Shown piece by piece: positions 54,601-64,000 of a stretch of DNA of 64,000 nucleotides. Under the pieces are notes generated by a model that was not told the DNA's origin, did no database searches, and saw only the letters and a program-made list of their open reading frames with translations. Each line of letters opens with the position of its first letter. The first letter of the stretch is position 1. The position numbers and the translations under genes are program-made. Origin of the DNA: Brachypterus glaber (Eukaryota > Arthropoda > Insecta > Coleoptera > Kateretidae); the NCBI GenBank assembly GCA_958510825.1, contig OY294045.1, positions 96,346,988 through 96,410,987 of the forward strand, written 5' to 3'.

Positions 54601-55204
54601 TTTTTTTGCACGACCAAGACTAAAACCTAATTTTACGCTTTTATTTTCGGGACTAAACTTGCCGTTTTTCTTTCAAGGGAATAAAAATCACGGCAACCTT
54701 GATAATATTAAAATATTATACTTACTATATGCTTTGCTGGTTCAAAAATTAGGTTTGGTGGTGTTTTGTAATAACTTAGCGATTCAAACCAATTTATTTG
54801 ATTTTAACAAAGAAAACCTTTAAAAATAACATTGTTATAACAATTTATACATAACTTAAAATGTATCATCTTCGTCCATTTTTTTGACGTTTGTGTCAAC
54901 CATATTAAAAAACAATTGAAATCGCGATAGCCGTGAAACTGACTTTTCGCAATTTACAGGCATCTATTAAATTACGAAAATAAAACACCGATTTTAGACG
55001 CGTGGTTTTTAATTTTAATTTTATCTACCTACATAAATTATGTTTGGTCCTGCAAAAAATAGTGTATATACCTCAGGACTAAACTTGGCTGTTTTAGTCC
55101 CTTGCATTTCTGTTTCCCTCGCTCGCTACGCTCGCTCAGGAAACACTAATGCAGCGGGACTTAAAAAGCCAGTTTAGTCCCTTGGTATATAAATAACTAT
55201 TGAA
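54601..55204 (+). repeat. Dispersed 600-bp repeat, copy 2
   Basis: Same start and end as 19048-19652, including the gctcgctacgctcgctcagg hairpin. Same orientation. Confidence 0.8.
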
Positions 55205-56213
55205 TAAGGGAATATTCAAAAAAAAAATACTCTTTTGCATGAAAAAATGACTTCTGGGCACCAAAAATAGGAACTAAAAAATGCACCAATTAAAATTTCA
55301 ATACTGCAGGGTACATTAAAAACTACGAAAAAAACTTCCAATACACAGATATCCAAAAATCGATTTTAAGGGAGCTACGGTCCCTTGAAAGTATATTAAA
55401 ATTTTTATTGGTGCATTTTTTAGTTCCTATTTTTGATGCTCAGAACGTGAAATTGATTTTTTAATTGCAATTTTCTCGAATACCGTTGGCTCTACGGTGT
55501 TTCATAAAGAGTACCTTTTTATGTATTTTTAATCAGATTAATATTTTATTGAGAAAATATCAAAAAATCTACGGATAAAAAAGTTTGGGGCAAAAAAGTG
55601 ACATCGTCCCCCCATTTTGCACGTACCTGGTCAATATTACTAAATAAAAATTACATGAAATGATAGCCTTTATCAATGCTAAGGCATGTGCAAAAATTCG
55701 TTACTGTGGCTTATAGGGTTCTAGAAATATTAAATTAAAAGTTATTTATGGTACTAGTGGGTAAAGTAAGATATTGCCCATGAGAAAATTAACCTGCGAG
55801 GCGTCAGCCAAGCAGGTTAATTTTCGAGAGGGCAATATCGGTTTACCCATGAGTGCCATACAAGGTTTTATCCAATAAATAGCTTAGGAATTCATATTTT
55901 TATTAAAAATTTTAATGACATTTACAAGAAAATAATTTGACAACTGACAGTTGAGTGGGTAAAATAAATAATTACCCACTCAATAAACTAAAAGCCATGC
56001 CGGGGTTATTATTGAGTTTATCTATTTAAAATAAAGCTGGTAATTGTCTTATTATCTGTATGTATTGGATAAAATTACTTTTTAGATGGACACTTAGTAG
56101 GGTCGTAGCTCCCTTAGGGCTCATTTCCGGACCAACATTTATAGGAACTTTTTTTCATATTTTTTAACGTAGAATTAATTTTCTCGAACTTATTCCTGAA
56201 TAACCCTGTATTG
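55205..56213. mobile_element. Divergent family 3/1 palindromic relict with an inserted hairpin
   Basis: It contains gggagctacggtcccttgaa, an aaaagtttggggcaaaaaa stretch and a right arm (ggctcatttccggaccaaca, ending ataaccctgta) of families 1 and 3. A hairpin tagtgggtaaagtaagatat ... tttacccatgagtgccata lies at 55745-55862. Confidence 0.6.
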
Positions 56214-56411
56214 ATATCAGTTTGTTTCTTGTTTGACCTAAATCCGTAAAAGAATCAGACTAGATTTTCAGTGAAAAATTTATGACATTTCTATAAACCA
56301 AACACAACATACATATTTTATTAAAAAGGTTTCATATTTTATGTAGTCGAATCCTTATAAAATTTGTTCAACTTTAAACAAGATTATAGAGTTTCATATT
56401 TTTATCATAAG

Positions 56412-57119
56412 CTAGATGAAACGTTGCAAGCACCCTGTCAAAATATCGGCACTATTGTATACTAGAGCCATCTAGTTTGTAAATTTCAAACTAGGTGTTT
56501 TGTTTGATTTTAAATTCTGTATCTTTAAAACATTATATTCTAGCAAAAAACTGTATATAACATTTTTTATAGGGCTTAAAAAGAGCTTTTATTTAAAATA
56601 TAATTTTTTGAAATTGGGTTATAAATATATGAGATATGCTAAAAAAACCTTTTATTGCTTTCAACGACAATATCTCGAGAACAATGCGTTTTAGGAAAAC
56701 GTTGTTTATAACATTTTTTGACCAATTTAAAATTATCTTTTATATAAGTGCTAAATTAACCAAATACAATAATAATTGCCTTAATTATAAACAAAAAACG
56801 CTAAAAATAGGAGTTTTAACCTATTTTTACCCCCTTACCCCCAATCGTTTACCCCCAAAATCTAATCAGCTCTTCGGAATACGATAAGAAACAATATCCA
56901 AAAAAAACCACAAGTCGAAATCTCATGTAGAAATGGTGTTAGAGAGTTTACACCCAGACAGAGACAGACAGAGGGACGCAATTTTTTTTTTACTGATTTC
57001 GACTCAGAATGGTCTAAAACGTCGAGAAATGTGAAAAAAACGTGGTCAAAGATTTTGACTTTTTGGCGAAGATTTCAATACATGGGCACTCTTAGTAGCA
57101 CTAAGTGCCGATGTAATTT
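56412..57119 (+). mobile_element. Family 4 element, second half copy
   Basis: Starts ctagatgaaacgttgcaagc and ends after the gcactaagtgccgatgtaatt hairpin. The inverted second arm is absent. Confidence 0.8.
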
Positions 57120-57127
57120 GGTTTTAT

Positions 57128-59042
57128 GGTGTAACGATATAAATCGTCACTTTGTAATATAGCAAGGGTTAATTAAACTATTCGTTTACTTACGTTATAA
57201 TTTATGTTTATTTTGTATATAAATAGTTACGTACGTACAGAACTATTTTGTATCTGGGACTGTTTTGTAGCAGGAACTGAATTCTAACCATATGAGTCTC
57301 TATTTCATAGTTCTACCTGAAAATAACATAAAGAAAACATAATTAGAATATGATTTTTAATAATAAAGAATCATATGACTTATTTCTCTATAATACATTT
57401 GTCTATGGACTTACCTGGTTTTTATATGTTTCAGAGTCTATTGAGGGTTGGATTTCACTGGCTTTCACCTGTAGCTTGTCTCTCCTGGAAAGTTTCGTAT
57501 GCTTATTCCTTCGGGATAATCTAGAATTTGTTGAAAATAGTTTGCTGGAACTGCTCACTTAGATTCAGTATTTTGTTTATACTTAGTTCACAGGACACTT
57601 AGTATTCTGTTCGTATTTTTATTAGTTTTGCTGATAAACAATAAGTATTGTTTATATTTGTTTCTTAGAGTAATATTTTGAGGTTAGATATCACTAATAC
57701 GGATTTATTAGGAAATATTCTTTTTAGTTATTATTTTTGGTGTAGTTTTCGTTACCTTTATTAGGAATCCTATACGGTAAAACTGTAGTTGATAATGACT
57801 TGCATAGATGTCGCTAATAGTTCAGAAATAGGATTTTATTTACCTGAACTAGTGAATAAGGTCGATTTTCCTCCTTCTTGAAGCAACTCTGTTACAATGG
57901 TGGTGTCATTTTGACGAGTGTTTATTTTCTGTAATCATCGAAGTAATCCTTCATGTATTTTTATTTAAAGTTAGTGAAAATGAATATTTAAACAATGCGG
58001 AAGATATTGTAACTGTTATTTTCTACAATTACGCATTTATAACGTTTTGATGGACATCGAAGACTTAGTATGACACCACCATTATTACTACATTACTAGA
58101 CCATTAATTAATTACCATTTCTATACCATTAATATGGAATTACATTAATTTAAGTTGAAGTTTATTTTGGTATATTTGATATACAAGTTCTCCGCATGGA
58201 GTGATGTTCTGTTGGAACATGGTTCTGTAATTTTCGGCATAGATAAATTCTAGATGACCGTCTAGCAGACAATTTTACATTGGACATAATTTTCAAAAGT
58301 ATATTTTATCCCGGACAACATTTTCAATAATACATTTTATCCTGGAAGATGATTTTTCCAAAGTAGATGGGACAGCCTATATTTTTTTTCTTTCATTTGA
58401 GAAATGAATTCATCAGCATAGGGGAGACTTGTACAGATGGAGACGATGGAATTCATACCTCATGGATTTTGCAGAAACCAGCTAAGTACTCATTCTGAAA
58501 ACTTTTGAAAGCAATATTTCATATTTAAAATTCTTTTATTTCAATATTCTTATAACTGTAAACTTTATCAGATCTGATATAGTATTGTTTAATACTATAT
58601 GCCCTTCTGGCTTTTGTTCATTTTTAGGTACTTATTTTTTTTAAAACATTTAATCTCATTTATTAATTATTAAATATCATACTTTTGATTAAATGATTTC
58701 TAATTTAAGCATGACTTTTATACACTGCAAGAAATGATTGCTGTTTACATACATTTCTTGGTGCTTGATGAACTTCATGTTTTCTTTATACATTTAAGTC
58801 GAATGATTTCTGAATTTAGTAATTTTTATTAAGATTTCTTTAATTATATCTTAATATAATTACACATATTTTTTTAGATATATTAATACATTACTCGATG
58901 TGCTTTCATTAAGTTTATTTATAATAAATTTCTCAAATGAATTATCTTATTTTATTTAGGGGTTATATTTTCTCAAACTGAAAAGCTTAAGTATTTACAC
59001 TAGGTTGTTACTTACCTAAAGGAGTAAAAGCTAAAGTAACTG
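57128..59042 (+). repeat. Possible LTR with PBS-like site
   Basis: It begins tgtaacgatataaat and has TATAAATAG at about 57220. At the 3' end TGGCGCCCCTAACAAC (59040 on) resembles a primer-binding site. No second copy, no TG...CA ends and no coding sequence. It could equally be unique noncoding DNA. A short inverted repeat (ggtggtgtcat / atgacaccacc) lies at 57900 and 58069. Confidence 0.25.
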
Positions 59043-59199
59043 GCGCCCCTAACAACATTAATCAATTCTTTCTATTTTTCCCTTGCCCATACCCATTGCT
59101 CCGCTGTCAAAACTAGCCGTTGGCAGTGAACGTATTAATTACGGTACAATGGGAAACTATTTAAGATTTGCACAAGAAGCAGATATTTTATGGCAATTT

Positions 59200-59400
59200 T
59201 ATTCCAAGTTTTATTAACTCGAGCTTTCTAGTTCAAGCTAACTCAAAAAGTATTGATCAAAGCGCCAAAACTAAATTTCTTGGAGTGTGGATTGATAGAC
59301 ATATGTCTTGGGATAAGAAATTAAAAATGAATTAATATATTAATTAATTAATAATTACTTATCCCAAGATTTATGGTTATCAATCCATACTCCAAGAAAT
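59200..59400 (+). pseudogene. LINE RT fragment folded back on itself
   Basis: Plus strand 59260-59330 encodes TKFLGVWIDRHMSWDKK, an RT palm/thumb block. The same 35 bp recur inverted at 59358-59395 around an AT-rich loop. Adjacent to the LINE at 59400-60805. Confidence 0.75.
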
Positions 59401-60805
59401 TTATTTATTTTTTTATTTATTTATTTAATTAACACCCAACAGTAAAACCAATTACAGGGTATCTTATAAAAAACCTTATATAAATACAAAGTACAAGTCT
59501 ACAAGAAAAGAAAAACTTAAAACTAAATATTGTACACCGTCCTTAAGTGGTTATTGACAAATTCTTTAAATTTGGAGGATTTTAATAATGTATAGTCACA
59601 TATAGCATGTATTTTATTAAATGAATTACAAATTTTATAAATTGGCGATGTATATTTAACATTTGTTCGTGCAGTTGGCAGATAAAATAAATTCGTACCT
59701 CTAGCAGAGATTCTAGGTATACAAAATGGTAGTTCGCCAAGAATATAGCTACAATCTATTTCATTGCGAAGTATTTTAAATAAGAAAATGCAAGAGGTAC
59801 TAAATCTTCTAGATTCTAAGCCTAAAACGTCAAACCTTGACCACAAATAACTATTTCCAGTACCCTGGGCGGGATACACACCATCCAACCTAAAGCATAC
59901 GAATTTAAGAAATTTACGCTGCACCCGCTCAATATCATTGATATATCTGTCATAGTATGGTTTCCATATAATGCTAGCATACTCAAGTTTACTTCTTACT
60001 AACGCAAAGTATAATGTTTTTAAACATTGAATATTTGTAAATTGCTTACAGTTTCTCATCAAAAAACCCAACATGCGCGTTGACTCAGATTTTATTTTAA
60101 GAATGTGTTCCTTAAAAGTAAGCTTGCTATGAATAATTAGGCCTAAGTCCCTTATTGTGTCACATCTAGATAAAACCGCTCCGTTTATGTTATAAAAAAA
60201 ATCTAAAGTGCTAATTTTACGAGTCACTGAAAGTACTTTACATTTTGAAATATTTAAGTGCAAGTCATTTATTCCACACCACTCCTAAACTTTATCAATA
60301 TTATCCTGCAAACGAATAGAGTCATAAAAATTGTTTATAGTGGTATAGAATTTCATGTCGTCGGCAAACAAAAGGCAATTTACATCCATTGCATCACATA
60401 TGTCGTTAATGAACAAAAGAAAAAAATAAGGCCCGAGATTTGTGCCCTGTGGCACGCCAGATGTTACATCAAAGCCCAAAGACCTAAATCCATTACATTC
60501 AACATACTGAAATCGACTAGACAGGTATGAACGAAAAAAACTTATTAAATTATCACTAAAACCATACCAAGACATTTTGCGTAAAATTAGGGAATGATTA
60601 ATTTTGTCGAAAGCTTTCGAGAAGTCTGTGAAAATAATATCGATCTGAGATTTTGGACATTTTAGTTTTTTTGACAAGTATTCGATAAAACAGCTTAAAT
60701 TGGTAGTGGTGGATCTCCCTTTCATAAACCCGTGTTGCGCATCTGATAGCAAGTTTTTAGTTAATGGATATAGATAATTATGCAGCAACATTTCCATTAA
60801 TTTAG
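59400..60805 (-). pseudogene. Jockey-like LINE RT, one stop codon
   Basis: The minus strand runs 60797-60285 (LSDAQHGFMKGRSTTTNL, TDFSKAFDK, TSGVPQGTNLGP, LLFADDMKFY), a stop, and then 60263-59523 (LNISKCKVLSV, RDLGLIIHSKL, terminal NHLRTVYNI). All RT blocks are in order, with FADD as catalytic motif. 5'-truncated before the fingers; a 3' AAAT microsatellite tail lies at 59400-59428. One nonsense change separates two long frames, so it is comparatively young. Confidence 0.88.
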
Positions 60806-61407
60806 TTTTTTATACAAACACATGCTTTTTTCTTTTATATTATAGATTAATTTGAATTTAAATTAAACAAATATCTTTAAAAGATAAAAGGACAAGTTTT
60901 AATATTTATTTTAATAATGTTTTTTTTTTAATTTAAAATGTAGTATATTTAATACATCTGAATTATTGATTGTATTAAAATATTTAATTAATATTAATTA
61001 TAATTATTGTATAAATTTAATGTTTATAAAAGACAATTTAATAATAAATAACATTTTTTTCTTCAGATAATTTTATTCGAAATTTAATTTGGTGACCTCG
61101 ATTGTGGCCCTTATCAATAGAGCTCGGATTGAGGTATTCATTTAGGGTGGCGCTTAAAAATTAAGATTTAAAAACTATTTTTTTAAGTAAATGGACACTA
61201 TATATCACTAAATAGACTGTCATGTCGATGCTGTTATTGCATGGCTCAGTAAGAATAAGAAAAAAATTTTTTTTTCGAAAAATTTTTTTTGAAAACACAA
61301 AAAATTTATTAAAAAAAATATTTTTATTTTTAAATTGATTTCTAATGTTCCAATAGACTTACATTTTACCAGCAGCGTCAAAATGACAGACCGGTTAGTG
61401 AAATATA
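60806..61407. other. AT-rich spacer, no gene seen
   Basis: Long A and T runs; no recognised feature. Confidence 0.45.
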
Positions 61408-62111
61408 CAGGATGGACCAAAAATAATGTGACTGGGTAAAATCGATTTTTTTCGAAATCTGTAGGTCAAATTTAGGGGGCATAGTCGACATTCTAGGGAG
61501 CACCTACATACCGATTTTGGCCTATATAAATAAATAAAAAAAAATATTTTTTTTTTCGTGCCATTTTTCGAGTATTTGGCACTCGTATCAACGTTGGGGT
61601 TTGAAATTTTAAGGTAAATATTTTTTTTTCTTTCTGCGCAGACACCATCCTTGGCCTCCTCTGAAAGTAACCCGAGCTGATCCGGTAGCCAGTCCGAACT
61701 AGTCGCCACCCCCAGATTTAAACTTGGAGGGCTCTCCTAAAGTTTGGCGTTGGCATAGGGCTCGGACAAGTATAGCGGCTTTTTTCATTTATTTCCTTCT
61801 TCCTCTTTTCTCTTTGTTGGTGCTAATCTTGAACTTATCTCTCTCTCTCGTAATAACTCAAATTCTTTCCCGTCAATTTAAACCAGGACAGCAATAAAAA
61901 GTGCAATGGATTCACCAACATTAAGCGAACCCACAGAATATGTAAAAAATCCGAAAAATAAACTTCGATTTTGAGAAGCTCTGCCGCCAAAATGGCGGTA
62001 GTTATCAACTTCCGGCTTTGGTTCTGAGAATAGGTGGTGAAAATTTCATCAAGAAACGAGTTGTAAAAGAGAAGTTATTGATAAAACACTCAGTCACATT
62101 CTTTTTGGGCC
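61408..62111. mobile_element. 700-bp TIR MITE
   Basis: The ends acaggatggaccaaaaataa and the complement of tttgggccacactgta are inverted, with tgtgactg subterminal. Only the outer 35 bp are inverted; the centre is unique. Confidence 0.65.
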
Positions 62112-62582
62112 ACACTGTACTTTCAAGTGTTTATTTGCTTTAAAAAATATTTTTTTTAAATTCTAATTTTTGCATGCCCCCGGTAAATGAATACTTCGAT
62201 CCGGCCAATATTTATCAATGATAATGTCATACATGTATATATATACTAAAAATCTCTAGAGTATAATTTTTTATTATATATAATAAAAAACTATACTCTA
62301 GAGATGTTTAGTTTAAACAACAATAACATTTGTGGCCACGTAACACCAAATTGGAATTTTCAATCTATCTCATGTAAATACGTTTGTTCTTTTACGCATA
62401 TTACACTGGGAGGTTTAGAAAGTGTTTCGTTCAACTTTGGTATTTTCCAATAAACCTAGCAAACAATTTTACAAATAAAAAAGCCGAGAAAGTATCTCGT
62501 TCTATGAAGTAAGGAATTTTAGTGAGAAAATTTGCATTTTTTACAATACGTTAGATGGGATTGGTAAAGTAGCCCCAACATT
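62112..62582. other. Spacer with an atactctagagat palindrome
   Basis: At 62245-62305 the phrase aaaatctctagagtata faces its complement across an AT loop. Otherwise nothing recognised. Confidence 0.4.
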
Positions 62583-63343
62583 ACCCAGGTAGCAAGGGAT
62601 GTTATATTACAAGAAATTAACATCACTTTTGGGTGTATTTTTAAACTAAATCATAACACATCACATAATATTGAAAAATAACATATATTTAACATCACAT
62701 TTGCAAAGTAACCCGTGAGTCGTAACAATCATGTTATTCAATAAAAAATATTTAGCAACGCTGTGAATATATCGCATGTCACATATTAACGTGGTTTTCA
62801 AGTGAATGTCATGTTATTTTGCTTCTCACCGACGTTCAAAGCAAAAAAATCGATATAAGATGATGTTGATAGAGTAAATTATTATAAGGAAATTGTATAC
62901 ACATTATACGATTTCCAGTTGATAGGGGGCTCTACCGGGCTTCTCAAGCCCACGGACACGGATTAAAGGAATATATTCTCCGCTTAATCTGCAATTTCGT
63001 ATTTAGAATCTATCTGTTTCAATCTGTGATTGTTTCAATTACTGATTGATTTTAAATCCGATTTTTTTTATAGGGTTATAGCGTTTTTAATGGTTTTATT
63101 TAGAAAAAGCTAATATCCTAGGATATTATTTAAATATTAAAGTACCAGTAACGGCATCCATAAGATATTAGATATAACAGCACAGGAATGTGGATTTATG
63201 ATGTCTCAAACACGTTATTTTCGGGATGTCATTGTGTGAAGTTATTAGGGGCGGACTTAGGATATCCCCACCATGCTACATTCTTGTTAAATGAGACTAC
63301 AATCTTAACATCACATGTCACATATTAACGTTGCTACCTGGGT
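62583..63343. mobile_element. 760-bp TIR MITE with ACCCAGGTAGCAA ends
   Basis: ACCCAGGTAGCAAGGGATGT at the left and gttgctacctgggt at the right are inverted. Interior phrases of the type aacatcacat/catgttatt are repeated. No ORF. Confidence 0.75.
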
Positions 63344-63400
63344 ATAAGGTATAGGTATAGGTATAGGTATACCTATACTATACTACTATTCCTATACATA
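63344..63400. repeat. ATAGGT microsatellite
   Basis: About five tandem ataggt units followed by an imperfect mirror cctata run. Confidence 0.8.
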
Positions 63401-63429
63401 TAACGTATTATATAAACTTCTTAACCATT

Positions 63430-64000
63430 ATACAGAGCGTGTTAAAAGTCCGGCCCCCTTTAACTTTTGAGCGACTTAAGTTACATCATTTTAAAGCTCA
63501 TGAAATATATTTTTTATTTTTTAAACATTATTTTTTTAGGTTTTCATTTTTCATTTTTTTTTTGCTAAAAAATGCGATATTTTAAATTTTGACATAATGG
63601 AGACAGGGGACAGGGGGGAACATTTTTTTTAATTGAAAGGGGGGTCGTGTGATACATCATATTAAAGCTTATCAAATTCTCTATTCGACCATGAATTTTT
63701 AAAAATTAAAAAAAAAATTAAGTTTTTCATTTTTAATTTTTTTTTGCTAAAAATGCGGGTTTTTAAGATTTTTGTTTGTAAAATTTTATTTATATCATTC
63801 AAAATTAGTTTAAAAGTATAATTGACGTATTTGCATCATGAAATTAACCATTTTCAGAAATTGTTTGATTTTCTTTAAGAAATTTTGATGATAATACCCA
63901 TTTTTAACCCTATTTTATACCCCCAAATATTGTTCCAAAAAAAAATGAAAAAAATGTGGCGAAATAGAGCATGTTATAAGCTTTAAAATGGTGTACCACA
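63430..64000. repeat. Partial repeat running off the window, with internal direct repeats
   Basis: A phrase of about 90 bp (catcattttaaagct...tttttgctaaaaaatgcg) is repeated at about 63485 and 63656. The end of the window carries a related phrase, agctttaaaatggtgtacca. Probably part of another TIR element. Confidence 0.4.

Overview
This is a eukaryotic, strongly AT-rich window, almost certainly from an insect with a large, repeat-dense genome. A beetle is my guess from the mix of Jockey-like, Penelope-like and palindromic elements, but nothing here proves the order. Host coding sequence is a small fraction. It consists of three exons of a trehalase-like (GH37) gene at 1790-1979, 4720-4971 and 7692-7893, and a two-exon adenylate-kinase-like gene at 22575-22740 and 27013-27539, both on the + strand. 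Reading frames join across the predicted introns in phase 1 in both genes. The trehalase lacks the family's catalytic Asp. The kinase second exon is tandemly triplicated (27193-30299), with only synonymous differences in the first 86 codons of the repeat.

The rest is layered mobile DNA. (i) Long palindromic (foldback/MITE-like) elements with arms up to about 800 bp occur at 561-1732, 2698-3560, 3967-4702, 11789-12525, 13441-14355, 16499-17842, 23041-24748, 24826-25583, 29444-30163, 46194-46996, 47247-49818, 50048-50915, 61408-62111 and 62583-63343. (ii) 5'-truncated non-LTR retrotransposons lie at 1-545, 6280-7630, 8130-8806, 15454-15744, 31160-31644 with 43750-44140, 53045-53826 and 59400-60805. 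(iii) A Penelope-like RT/GIY-YIG element with inverted terminal repeats is at 9395-10735. (iv) There are decayed Tc1 and mariner-type transposases, and two copies of a retroelement C-terminal domain. (v) A 580-bp hexanucleotide microsatellite runs from 25696 to 26278.

The centrepiece is an intact, young Ty3/gypsy-type retrotransposon of endogenous-retrovirus type at 31645-43749. It has two 1393-bp LTRs differing at one site found by eye, a 4-bp GTGG target duplication, gag with three zinc knuckles, a full pol, a 703-residue env-like glycoprotein and a fourth ORF with long polyglutamine runs. Its expression plan can be read from the DNA. The LTR has a TATA box and initiator at canonical spacing. 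A gag/pol -1 frameshift site (heptamer GTTAAAC, 6-nt spacer, GC-rich hairpin) lies inside a 61-nt overlap. A short LTR-encoded leader exon with a consensus splice donor joins in frame to a strong acceptor 5 nt before the env ATG, and can also join in frame to an acceptor in ORF4. The element interrupts an older LINE.
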